This document shows positions 8,868-17,767 of a stretch of DNA of 64,000 nucleotides, piece by piece. Numbering within the stretch: the stretch's first letter is position 1; every line of letters starts with the position of its first letter. The position numbers and the translations under genes are program-made. The notes beneath the pieces are model-generated. The model worked only from the letters and a program-made list of their open reading frames with translations, searched no databases and was not told the origin of the DNA. Source of the stretch: Cryomorphaceae bacterium (GTDB lineage: Bacteria; Bacteroidota; Bacteroidia; Flavobacteriales; Flavobacteriaceae); the NCBI GenBank assembly GCA_018646865.1, contig JABGTW010000060.1, positions 1 to 64,000 on the forward strand, given 5' to 3'.

Positions 8868-9185
8868 TTATAAAGCTGCATTAATTGCATCTTCGTATGT
8901 TTTTTTTGGAGCAACACCTACTTGTCTTGAGACAAGCTCCCCATCTTTGAATAAAAGAACTGTTGGTATGTTTCTTACTCCATACTTTGCAGCAAATTCT
9001 TGATTAGCATCTACATCAATCTTACCAACTACAGCTTTTCCTTCAAAGTCTTTACTTAACTCATCGATTATTGGACCAACCATTCTACATGGGCCACACC
9101 ATTCTGCCCAAAAATCAACAAGAACAGGCTTGTCAGATTTTAGTACTTTTTCTTCAAAAATTGAATCATTTAATTCTAATGCCAT
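8868..9185 (-). CDS. trxA: Thioredoxin
   Basis: VDFWAEWCGPCRMVGPI active site; GVRNIPTVLLFKDGE. Confidence 0.97.
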   Translation of the reverse strand: MALELNDSIFEEKVLKSDKPVLVDFWAEWCGPCRMVGPIIDELSKDFEGKAVVGKIDVDANQEFAAKYGVRNIPTVLLFKDGELVSRQVGVAPKKTYEDAINAAL

Positions 9186-9272
9186 ATTATTTATTTTAGC
9201 GATTCAAATTTAATATAATTTTAATTCATCTTTGAATATTTATAAAATAAAAAATTAAATTATTTTTGCTTT

Positions 9273-9554
9273 ATGAAAACATTTTATGCCTCAATTTTAT
9301 TTTTTATTATAGTTTCTTGTAATACAAAGCAAACTGAATCTTTAAAATGGACAGAAGAAGAAAAGGATCTTACATATAAAGAGTGTATAACATACACTAT
9401 GGATGTTATGGACATGAACTTAGATGAATCTAATTCTTACTGTCAATGTAGCATAGATGTGCTAACTTCAAATTTTGAAAATAATGAAGATGCTCGCATA
9501 AAAATTGAAAATGATAAGAGTTTAAGATTATTATTTGAAGCTTGCGAAGGCTAA
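9273..9554 (+). CDS. Small Cys-containing lipoprotein of unknown function
   Basis: Signal peptide with lipobox FIIVSC; CQC motif. Confidence 0.6.
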   Translation: MKTFYASILFFIIVSCNTKQTESLKWTEEEKDLTYKECITYTMDVMDMNLDESNSYCQCSIDVLTSNFENNEDARIKIENDKSLRLLFEACEG

Positions 9555-9564
9555 AACCTATACT

Positions 9565-12500
9565 TCAATTTAATTTATATCTAAATTCATCTTGCTCCAG
9601 TGACACTAGGAGCTCTTTTGTTATAGATACTTTAGCTTGTTCTGATATCATATTTAATTTGAATTTATTTTTTGAATCATGTATATCAAAATAGACTGGC
9701 TTCGAACCTTTGTGTTTAGATAACGTGTTTTTTAATTTTTTAATCTCATTTTCATTAAAATTACTTGAATCAATTTTAAAGGTTATTTTTTTAGAACTTG
9801 AGTCTATTATACCGTCTAATAATTCCATATTTAAAAATTGAATTCGAGGATCTCCTACCCTTCCTGTCTCTCTATTTACCCATCCTTCTTTTATTGCAAT
9901 TCTCAATCTCAAAATTTTATTTTCTTCAAGCAAGTGTTTGTACTTTAAATAATCTTCTCCAAAAATTCTGAATTTATATTGATCATTAAAATCTTCAAAT
10001 GAAAAAACACCAAATCCATTTCCTGTCTTTGACATTAGATGTTCAACCTCGTTAATAATTCCACCTACATAAAAATCTTTATTTATTATTCTTTTTAAAT
10101 CACTTAGTGAAGAAAGCCCTGTAGAGGTGAAATTATTTATCTCTCTTAAATAATCATCAAGAGGATGAGATGAAATGTAAATACCCACAACTTCCCTTTC
10201 CTTTTTTAATCTTTCAAGATTAATCCATTCTTCACAATCTGGCATATTTAATTCAGATGTATTATCAATTGTACCCTCACCAAATAAACTAATTTGAGAT
10301 GAGTTGATTGATTCTTGATATTTAGCTCCGTATTTTACAGTTTTTTCTAAAAAAGTAAGACCATCATTATCTACGTTGAAGTATTGAGCTCTTTTATTTT
10401 TGAATGAATCAAATCCACCAGCTAGAACAAGATTTTCAAAAGTTTTTTTATTTGCCAATCTAAGATCTATTCTTTTAGCAAAGTCATATATGTCTTTATA
10501 ATCACCATCTTTTCTGTTTTCTACAATTGTCTCAACAGCTCCTTTGCCTACTCCTTTAATTGCACCCATTCCAAATCTAATAGCTTTGTCTTCATTAACA
10601 TTAAACTTATAATAAGATTCATTAATATCTGGACCTAAAACTCTAATTCCCATTCTCTTACACTCCTCCATGAAAAATGAAACTTGTTTTATGTCATTCA
10701 TATTATTAGAAAGAACAGCAGCCATATATTCAGATGGATAATTGGCTTTTAAATATGCCGTTTGATAACCTATAAATGCATAACATGTAGAATGAGATTT
10801 ATTAAAAGCATATGATGCAAAAGCCTCCCAGTCTTTCCATATTTTTTCTAAAATTTCAACACTGTAGCCGTTCTCTTGACCACCAGTCATAAATTTTGGT
10901 TTTAGCTTCTCAATTAAAGAAAATATTTTCTTACCCATTGCTTTTCTGAGTAAGTCCGCTTCACCTTTTGAAAAATCTGCAATCTTTTGAGATAATAACA
11001 TTACCTGCTCTTGATATACTGTGATACCATATGTCTCCTTAAGAAATTCTTCCATTTCTGGTAGATCATATGCAATAGGCTCAGATCCATTTTTTCTGGA
11101 TATAAATGATGGAATATATTCTAATGGTCCTGGTCTATATAAAGCATTCATCGCAATAAGATCATTGAAGTCAGAAGGCTTTAATTCCTTTAAATACTTT
11201 TGCATTCCAGGTGATTCATACTGAAATATTCCGACTGTTTCTCCTTTTTGGAATAATTCATATGTTTTTTTATCATCTAACTGAAATTCCTCAGGATAAA
11301 GCTGAATATCATGTTTATATTTTATCAATTTTACTGTATCTTTTATAATAGTCAGTGTCTTTAAGCCTAGGAAATCCATTTTTAAAAGCCCCGCATCTTC
11401 AACTACTGAATTATCAAATTGAGTTACATAAAAATCTGAATCTTTTGCTTTGGTAATTGGCACAAACTCAGAAATATCACTTGGTGTTATTATAACACCA
11501 CAAGCATGGATACCAGTATTTCTTAAAGAACCCTCTAACATACTAGCCTGTTTTAATGTTTGAGCTGATAAATCTGAAGAATTATATAATTTTTTTAATT
11601 CCCTTACTCTACTAAATTCATCTGTCCTAAGTTCTGATTTTAAGTCAGCTTCTTTCATAGAAAAAATTTCTCCAAGCTTCATGTTTGGTACTAGTTTTGA
11701 AATTCGATCAACCTCTGATAATGACAAGTCAAGAACTCTACCTGTATCTCTTATAGATGATTTAGCTGCCATTCTTCCGTAAGTAATTATTTGAGCAACT
11801 TGTTGAGATCCATATTTATCTACTACATATTCTATAACTTTATTTCTTCCTTCATCATCAAAGTCAATATCAATATCTGGTAAACTAACTCTGTCAGGGT
11901 TTAAGAATCTTTCAAACAGTAAATTATATTTGATAGGATCAATACTAGTTATTCCAAGCGCATAAGCTACAACTGATCCAGCAGCTGATCCTCTTCCTGG
12001 ACCTACAGACACTCCCATTTCTCTTGCAGCATTAATAAAGTCTTGAACAATCAAAAAATATCCAGGATATCCTGTTTTAGAAATTACATCAAGTTCAAAA
12101 TCTATTCTCTCTTGGAGCTCATTATCTAGGTTTTTATATTTTAGCTTAATTCCTTCTAAAGTTAAATGTCTTAAATAAAGGTTTTGCCCTTTTTGATTAT
12201 CAAAGTCGTTTTTTTGAATAAATTTTTCTGGGACGCTAAAATCAGGAAGCAATACTTCCCTTGCAAGATCAAAAGGTTCAACTTTATCTATTATCTCTGA
12301 AATATTATAGAGACTATCAGGAATATCACTGAACAGCTTAAACATTTCATCCTTTGATTTATACCAGTACTCTTCATTTGGCAAACCATACCTAAACCCT
12401 CTTCCTCTTCCAATTGGAACTGATTGCTTCTCTCCATCTCTTACACATAATAATATATCGTGCGCATTAGCTTCAGATTTAGTAGTATAAAAAGTATTGT

Positions 12501-13884
12501 TTGTTGCAATAAGTTTTACTCCATACTTAGAGCTAAATTCTTTAATGATAGGTAATACATAATCTTCATTTTCTTGATGATGTCTTTGAATTTCTAAATA
12601 AAAATCAGATCCATAAGTATCTTTCCACCAGCTCAAAGATTCTTCAGCTTTTTCTTCTCCTTGATTTAAAATTTTTGAAGCTATTTCGCCTCTTAAACCT
12701 CCTGATAAAACAATTACATCTTCAGAATATTTACTAAGAACATTTTTATCAATCCTTGGGAGGTAATAAAACCCATCAATATTAGCAATTGAACTCAATT
12801 TTGAAATATTTCTAAAACCATTTTTGTTTTTTGCTAAAAAAATCATTTGATAACCATCGTCTCTATTAGATTTGTCTAAATGATTTTCGCATACATTCAA
12901 TTCACAACCTACAATTGGCTTTATATATTTTTGACCTTCTTTTAGATTTTCATTATAATTTTTTAATTTTTTTATAAAATGAAATGAGCCCATAAGATTT
13001 GATTTATCTGTAATCGCCATTGCATCATGAGAATGCTCTATTGAATACTTTAATAAATCTGAAGTCTTTGATGTCGATTGTAAAATTGAAAACTGAGTGT
13101 AGGAATGTAAATGACCAAATTTAAATTCTTGTGAAGCCTCACTAATTGGAGTAGATTCTTCCGTAGAATCTGGCTTTATGTTTTCCTTTAATAGTTTAGA
13201 TTCTTCAAACAAATCAATATGTACTATATCTATAACTTTAATTTTATTAAGATCAAGATCAGTCAGTTTTTCAATAATATTTATATGATTTGAAAGAGAA
13301 TTAGGATGAATTTTTTGTTCTTTTAACAACTTAAACAAACATAATGCTGTTGCTTCAACATCCGCAGAGGCATTATGAGCAGATTCAAATTTTTCATTAA
13401 ATAAATGTGTGTAAAGCTCCATCAAAGTAGGTAGTTTAAACTTTCTACCTCTTCCTCCTTTAAGCATACAAATTCCTGCAGTTTCTTCTGTACAAGTGTC
13501 TATTTTTGGGAAGTCTTGTAATGGATTATTTCCATTAGATCTTAAATATTCAGAGCCCATAATCTTTTCATCAAAATTTAAATTATGTCCACATATAAAT
13601 TGTGATTTTTTTAGATCCTCATGAAACTTATTCAAAACAAAATTAATATCTACTCCAATTTTTTTTGCTAATTGAGTTGAAATTCCATGAATTTTTTCTG
13701 AGTCGTATGGAATTGAAAAACCATCAGGATGAACAACATAACTTTGATTTGATATACAATTTCCATCTAGATCATGGACTTGCCAAGCAACTTGAATTGC
13801 TCTTGGCCAATTATCAAAATCTGTTAGCGGTGCGCTCCATTTTTTTGGTAAACCAGTAGTTTCTGTATCAAAAATTAAAAACAT
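9565..13884 (-). CDS. dnaE: DNA polymerase III alpha subunit with N-terminal DEDDh exonuclease domain
   Basis: FDTETTG, HNLNFD, HNASADVEAT exonuclease motifs; PHP region; GPGRGSAAGSVVAYALGIT; PDIDIDFDD. Confidence 0.96.
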   Translation of the reverse strand: MFLIFDTETTGLPKKWSAPLTDFDNWPRAIQVAWQVHDLDGNCISNQSYVVHPDGFSIPYDSEKIHGISTQLAKKIGVDINFVLNKFHEDLKKSQFICGHNLNFDEKIMGSEYLRSNGNNPLQDFPKIDTCTEETAGICMLKGGRGRKFKLPTLMELYTHLFNEKFESAHNASADVEATALCLFKLLKEQKIHPNSLSNHINIIEKLTDLDLNKIKVIDIVHIDLFEESKLLKENIKPDSTEESTPISEASQEFKFGHLHSYTQFSILQSTSKTSDLLKYSIEHSHDAMAITDKSNLMGSFHFIKKLKNYNENLKEGQKYIKPIVGCELNVCENHLDKSNRDDGYQMIFLAKNKNGFRNISKLSSIANIDGFYYLPRIDKNVLSKYSEDVIVLSGGLRGEIASKILNQGEEKAEESLSWWKDTYGSDFYLEIQRHHQENEDYVLPIIKEFSSKYGVKLIATNNTFYTTKSEANAHDILLCVRDGEKQSVPIGRGRGFRYGLPNEEYWYKSKDEMFKLFSDIPDSLYNISEIIDKVEPFDLAREVLLPDFSVPEKFIQKNDFDNQKGQNLYLRHLTLEGIKLKYKNLDNELQERIDFELDVISKTGYPGYFLIVQDFINAAREMGVSVGPGRGSAAGSVVAYALGITSIDPIKYNLLFERFLNPDRVSLPDIDIDFDDEGRNKVIEYVVDKYGSQQVAQIITYGRMAAKSSIRDTGRVLDLSLSEVDRISKLVPNMKLGEIFSMKEADLKSELRTDEFSRVRELKKLYNSSDLSAQTLKQASMLEGSLRNTGIHACGVIITPSDISEFVPITKAKDSDFYVTQFDNSVVEDAGLLKMDFLGLKTLTIIKDTVKLIKYKHDIQLYPEEFQLDDKKTYELFQKGETVGIFQYESPGMQKYLKELKPSDFNDLIAMNALYRPGPLEYIPSFISRKNGSEPIAYDLPEMEEFLKETYGITVYQEQVMLLSQKIADFSKGEADLLRKAMGKKIFSLIEKLKPKFMTGGQENGYSVEILEKIWKDWEAFASYAFNKSHSTCYAFIGYQTAYLKANYPSEYMAAVLSNNMNDIKQVSFFMEECKRMGIRVLGPDINESYYKFNVNEDKAIRFGMGAIKGVGKGAVETIVENRKDGDYKDIYDFAKRIDLRLANKKTFENLVLAGGFDSFKNKRAQYFNVDNDGLTFLEKTVKYGAKYQESINSSQISLFGEGTIDNTSELNMPDCEEWINLERLKKEREVVGIYISSHPLDDYLREINNFTSTGLSSLSDLKRIINKDFYVGGIINEVEHLMSKTGNGFGVFSFEDFNDQYKFRIFGEDYLKYKHLLEENKILRLRIAIKEGWVNRETGRVGDPRIQFLNMELLDGIIDSSSKKITFKIDSSNFNENEIKKLKNTLSKHKGSKPVYFDIHDSKNKFKLNMISEQAKVSITKELLVSLEQDEFRYKLN

Positions 13885-13956
13885 TTAGGAATAGTTTCAA
13901 TTACTAATTTAATATTTTATCTTGGATTGGTTTTCAATAATTATCAATAGTTTTTA

Positions 13957-15645
13957 ATGGTAAAAAATAAAGAAACTTTTACAATTACTGCAGCTTTGCC
14001 GTATGCTAATGGACCCATTCATATAGGACATTTAGCAGGTGTTTATATACCTGCAGATATATATGCAAGATATAAAAGATTAACAGATAATGAGGTTGCA
14101 TTCATATGTGGAAGTGATGAACATGGTGTTGCAATATCTTTAGCTTCAAAAAAAGCCTCTATTTCTCCTAAAGAATTAATTGATAAATATGATAGTCTCA
14201 TAAAATCATCTTTTGATGAATTTGGAATTTCATTTGATAATTACTCTAGAACCTCGAAAAAAATTCATCATGAAACATCATTGGAATTATTTAATACACT
14301 TAAAGAAAAAAATCTTTTTTCTTTAAAAAAATCAGAACAATTTTATGATGCTAAAGAAAATCAATTTTTAGCTGACAGATATATCTCAGGTGATTGTCCA
14401 ATATGTAATGCTAAAGATGCATATGGTGATCAATGTGAGAAATGTGGATCAACTTTGAGTCCAGAAGAATTAAAAAATCCAAAATCAACAATATCAGACT
14501 CTACTCCTGTTTTAAAAGAGACAAAACATTACTATATAAAACTTAATGAGTTTGAGAAATTTCTAAGGAATTGGATAACAGTTGAAAATAAGGATAAATG
14601 GAAAGCTAATGTAATTGGACAAGTAAAATCTTGGCTTGATAGTGGTTTAAAACCTAGAGCTGTAACTAGAGACTTAGATTGGGGTATCCCTGTTCAAGTT
14701 GATGGTGATGATGGAAAAGTATTATATGTTTGGTTTGAAGCACCTATTGGATATATTTCATCAACTAAAGAATGGGCACAAAATAATAATAAAGACTGGG
14801 AACATTATTGGAAGAATCCTAAGACGAATCTTATACACTTTATAGGAAAGGATAATATTGTATTTCATTGTATCATTTTTCCAATAATGCTAAAAATGTT
14901 TGGAGATTTTATTTTGCCTAAAAATGTTCCAGCAAATGAATTTCTTAATCTAGAAGGTGATAAGATATCAACTTCTAAAAATTGGGCAGTATGGCTACAT
15001 GAATATTTAATTGAGTTTCCTAATATGCAGGATGTCCTTAGGTATGTTCTTACCGCAACCTGTCCTGAGACTAAGGATAATGATTTTACATGGAAAGAAT
15101 TTCAAACTAGAAATAACAGTGAGTTAGTAGCAATATATGGTAACTTCACTAACCGTGTGCTTTCTTTAATTGATAAATATTATGAAGGTAAAATACCCAA
15201 CCCAAAGATTGTAAATGATAGTGATAATGAAACTCTTAAAGAGGTTGTTTCTCTAAAAAATGATATGGAGTCAAATTTAAATGAGTTTAAATTTAGAGAG
15301 GCTTTAAGAAATTTAATTGGCATTGCTAGGTTAGGAAACAAACACCTTGCTGATAATGAACCATGGAAAATAAAAAATGAGAATCCAGAGCGAGTTGAGC
15401 AGATATTAAAAACCTCTTTTGAAATAGTTACATATCTAGCTGTTCTTTCTGAACCATTTCTGCCTTTTACATCTGAAAAGCTCAAAAAAATGATTGGACT
15501 TAATAAAACTGGATGGTCTAATCTTGATAATTTAGGTAGTGAAATAGATTTTAATTTTACAATTACTAATAAAGAAATGTTGTTTAGAAGAATAGAGGGT
15601 TCTGAAATTGAATTTCAAATTGATAAATTAAAAAAGGGTCTCTAG
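13957..15645 (+). CDS. metG: Methionyl-tRNA synthetase, short form without C-terminal Trbp111-like domain
   Basis: ALPYANGPIHIGHLAG (HIGH motif); CPICNAKDAYGDQCEKCG zinc knuckle; KISTSKNWAVW (KMSKS-like). Confidence 0.95.
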   Translation: MVKNKETFTITAALPYANGPIHIGHLAGVYIPADIYARYKRLTDNEVAFICGSDEHGVAISLASKKASISPKELIDKYDSLIKSSFDEFGISFDNYSRTSKKIHHETSLELFNTLKEKNLFSLKKSEQFYDAKENQFLADRYISGDCPICNAKDAYGDQCEKCGSTLSPEELKNPKSTISDSTPVLKETKHYYIKLNEFEKFLRNWITVENKDKWKANVIGQVKSWLDSGLKPRAVTRDLDWGIPVQVDGDDGKVLYVWFEAPIGYISSTKEWAQNNNKDWEHYWKNPKTNLIHFIGKDNIVFHCIIFPIMLKMFGDFILPKNVPANEFLNLEGDKISTSKNWAVWLHEYLIEFPNMQDVLRYVLTATCPETKDNDFTWKEFQTRNNSELVAIYGNFTNRVLSLIDKYYEGKIPNPKIVNDSDNETLKEVVSLKNDMESNLNEFKFREALRNLIGIARLGNKHLADNEPWKIKNENPERVEQILKTSFEIVTYLAVLSEPFLPFTSEKLKKMIGLNKTGWSNLDNLGSEIDFNFTITNKEMLFRRIEGSEIEFQIDKLKKGL

Positions 15646-16154
15646 TTCATTAAATCATCATTAAGAATTGATTTAATAGTATTTATTGAGTAGTTATAGA
15701 ACTTCAATATCTTATTTAATTCTTCAAGCCCCTTATCTTTATCCCAATCTTTAATGTTAAAATTAGTTTTCTGTATTTGAATGTTTAGGAGTTTTAATCT
15801 TCCCTTTATTTCAGGTCTTTCTTGATATAACTGAAACTCTGAATTAGAAATATTATTTGAGTAATTGCTGAGAGTATTTAAAGTTTCTGATAGATAATTA
15901 AAATCATTTTCAAGGTAACCAGTAATTGAGTTTGCTAGAACAAGAATATTATATTCAAGAAGAATAAATTCAGACCAATCATCAAGAGTGTTTTCTTGCT
16001 TAAACTCGTCCTCAAGTATTATAGGTGTTTCAAAAACTGCTTCAATTATTTTCTCCTCATTATCTATTATGTTAGAGCTCTTATCTGCAGTTTGGTTACA
16101 TGATGTAATTAGAATTATAATTAATAAAAATTTCTTATCTAAAAACGCTCTCAT
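15642..16154 (-). CDS. Putative lipoprotein, unknown function
   Basis: MRAFLDKKFLLIIILITSC lipoprotein signal; start moved to the internal Met at 16154. Confidence 0.55.
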   Translation of the reverse strand: MRAFLDKKFLLIIILITSCNQTADKSSNIIDNEEKIIEAVFETPIILEDEFKQENTLDDWSEFILLEYNILVLANSITGYLENDFNYLSETLNTLSNYSNNISNSEFQLYQERPEIKGRLKLLNIQIQKTNFNIKDWDKDKGLEELNKILKFYNYSINTIKSILNDDLMN

Positions 16155-16206
16155 AATTGAACTAAATCTACGATATTTTATACTTTTATCATTCAATATT
16201 TAAAAT

Positions 16207-16302
16207 ATGAGTAAATCGTTTGTTGTATTTATAGTCATTCTCTCAATGATTGTAGTTTTAGGTTCAATTCTTTATGACTACATGACTTCCCAAAATGACT
16301 AA
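16207..16302 (+). CDS. Putative 31-aa single-TM protein MSKSFVVFIVILSMIVVLGSILYDYMTSQND
   Basis: Manual translation; 8-nt overlap (ATGACTAA) with the crtI start suggests translational coupling. Confidence 0.6.
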   Translation: MSKSFVVFIVILSMIVVLGSILYDYMTSQND

Positions 16303-17767
16303 AAAAATCATAATCATTGGATCTGGTTTTTCCTCAATTTCTGCTGCCACATATTTAGCAGATAAAGGCTATAATGTAACTATTCTTGAAAAAAATAAAT
16401 CTTTTGGTGGAAGAGCAAGAAAATTCAAAGCTCAAGGTTTTACTTTTGATATGGGTCCATCTTGGTACTGGATGCCTGACGTCTTTGAAAAGTATTTTAA
16501 TGATTTTAATAAAAAAGTTAATGATTATTACACTCTTAAAAAATTAGATCCTGCTTATCGAGTTTACTTTGGTGAAAATGACTTTATAGAAATTGGAGAT
16601 AATCTTGAAAAAATCAGTCAGACCTTTGAAGAGCATGAAAAAGGATCATCAAAAAAGTTGATGAACTTTATGGCTGAGGCTAAAAAAAATTATTCTATTG
16701 CAATGGAAAAAGTTGTTTATAAGCCCGGAGAATCTATTTTAGAATTAATCACATTAGGAACAATTAGACGATTAAGATATTTCGCAACTAATATAAAATC
16801 TGAAGTTGCTAAATATTTCAAAAATAATAAGCTGAAACAGATTCTTGAATTTCCTGTTTTATTCCTTGGTGCTAAGCCTGAAAATACTCCAGCGTTTTAT
16901 AATATAATGAATCATGCAGATTTTGGGTTAGGAACATGGTTCCCAGAAAAAGGAGGAATGCATAGAGTTGTGCAATCAATGATTGAACTTGCAACAGAAA
17001 AAGGAGTAAAATTTAAATCAGATCATCAGGTTGATGAAATATTAGTTGAAAATAAAAAAGTAACTGGAGTGGTTGCTAATGGAAATACCTTTTTGTGTGA
17101 TATTATAATAAGTGGAGCTGATTATAATCATACAGAAAAACTTATTCCAAATCATCTTAAAAATTATTCTGATTCGTATTGGGATAAAAAAACATTCGCT
17201 CCCTCTTCGCTTCTATTTTATATTGGTTTAGATAAGAAAATAGAAAAAATGAGCCATCATAATCTTTTTTTTGATGTTGACTTTAATAAACATGCTTCTG
17301 AAATCTACGATAATCCTAAGTGGCCTGAATCTCCAATGTTTTATTTAAATTTTCCTTCTTTGACTGACCAGAGTATGGCTCCAGAAGGACAAGAAAATTG
17401 TTTTATACTAATTCCTATAGCACCTGACTTAAAAGATGAAGAAAACATTAGAGATAAATATTTAGAGGTTATACTTAAAAGAATTGAAGAAGTTGCCGGA
17501 GAGAAAATCAGTGATTATATAGTTTATAAAAAATCTTTTTGTGTTAAAGACTTTATAAGTGAATATAATTCATATAAGGGAAATGCATACGGATTAGCCA
17601 ACACATTATTTCAAACTTCAATATTTAAACCAAAAATAAAAAGTAAAAAAATAAAAGGTCTTTATTTTACTGGTCAACTAACTGTTCCTGGGCCTGGTGT
17701 TCCTCCTTCTTTAATTTCTGGAAAAATTGTATCTAGTATTGTTATAAAGGATTTCCCGAATCAATAA
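16295..17767 (+). CDS. crtI: CrtI-type phytoene desaturase
   Basis: IIIGSGFSSISAATYLADKGYNVTILEKNKSFGGRARKF dinucleotide fold; TGQLTVPGPGVPPSLISGK C-terminal signature. Confidence 0.9.
   Translation: MTKKIIIIGSGFSSISAATYLADKGYNVTILEKNKSFGGRARKFKAQGFTFDMGPSWYWMPDVFEKYFNDFNKKVNDYYTLKKLDPAYRVYFGENDFIEIGDNLEKISQTFEEHEKGSSKKLMNFMAEAKKNYSIAMEKVVYKPGESILELITLGTIRRLRYFATNIKSEVAKYFKNNKLKQILEFPVLFLGAKPENTPAFYNIMNHADFGLGTWFPEKGGMHRVVQSMIELATEKGVKFKSDHQVDEILVENKKVTGVVANGNTFLCDIIISGADYNHTEKLIPNHLKNYSDSYWDKKTFAPSSLLFYIGLDKKIEKMSHHNLFFDVDFNKHASEIYDNPKWPESPMFYLNFPSLTDQSMAPEGQENCFILIPIAPDLKDEENIRDKYLEVILKRIEEVAGEKISDYIVYKKSFCVKDFISEYNSYKGNAYGLANTLFQTSIFKPKIKSKKIKGLYFTGQLTVPGPGVPPSLISGKIVSSIVIKDFPNQ

Noticed and set aside
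8749-9003. Plus-strand ORF MEDDFAVWTGLEPATPCVTGRYSNQLNYQT...
   Set aside because: It is the antisense translation of tRNA-Asp and trxA, a familiar spurious ORF type; the tRNA and thioredoxin explain the sequence
15180-15485. 101-aa minus-strand ORF inside metG
   Set aside because: Antisense shadow ORF; metG is conserved and intact on the plus strand
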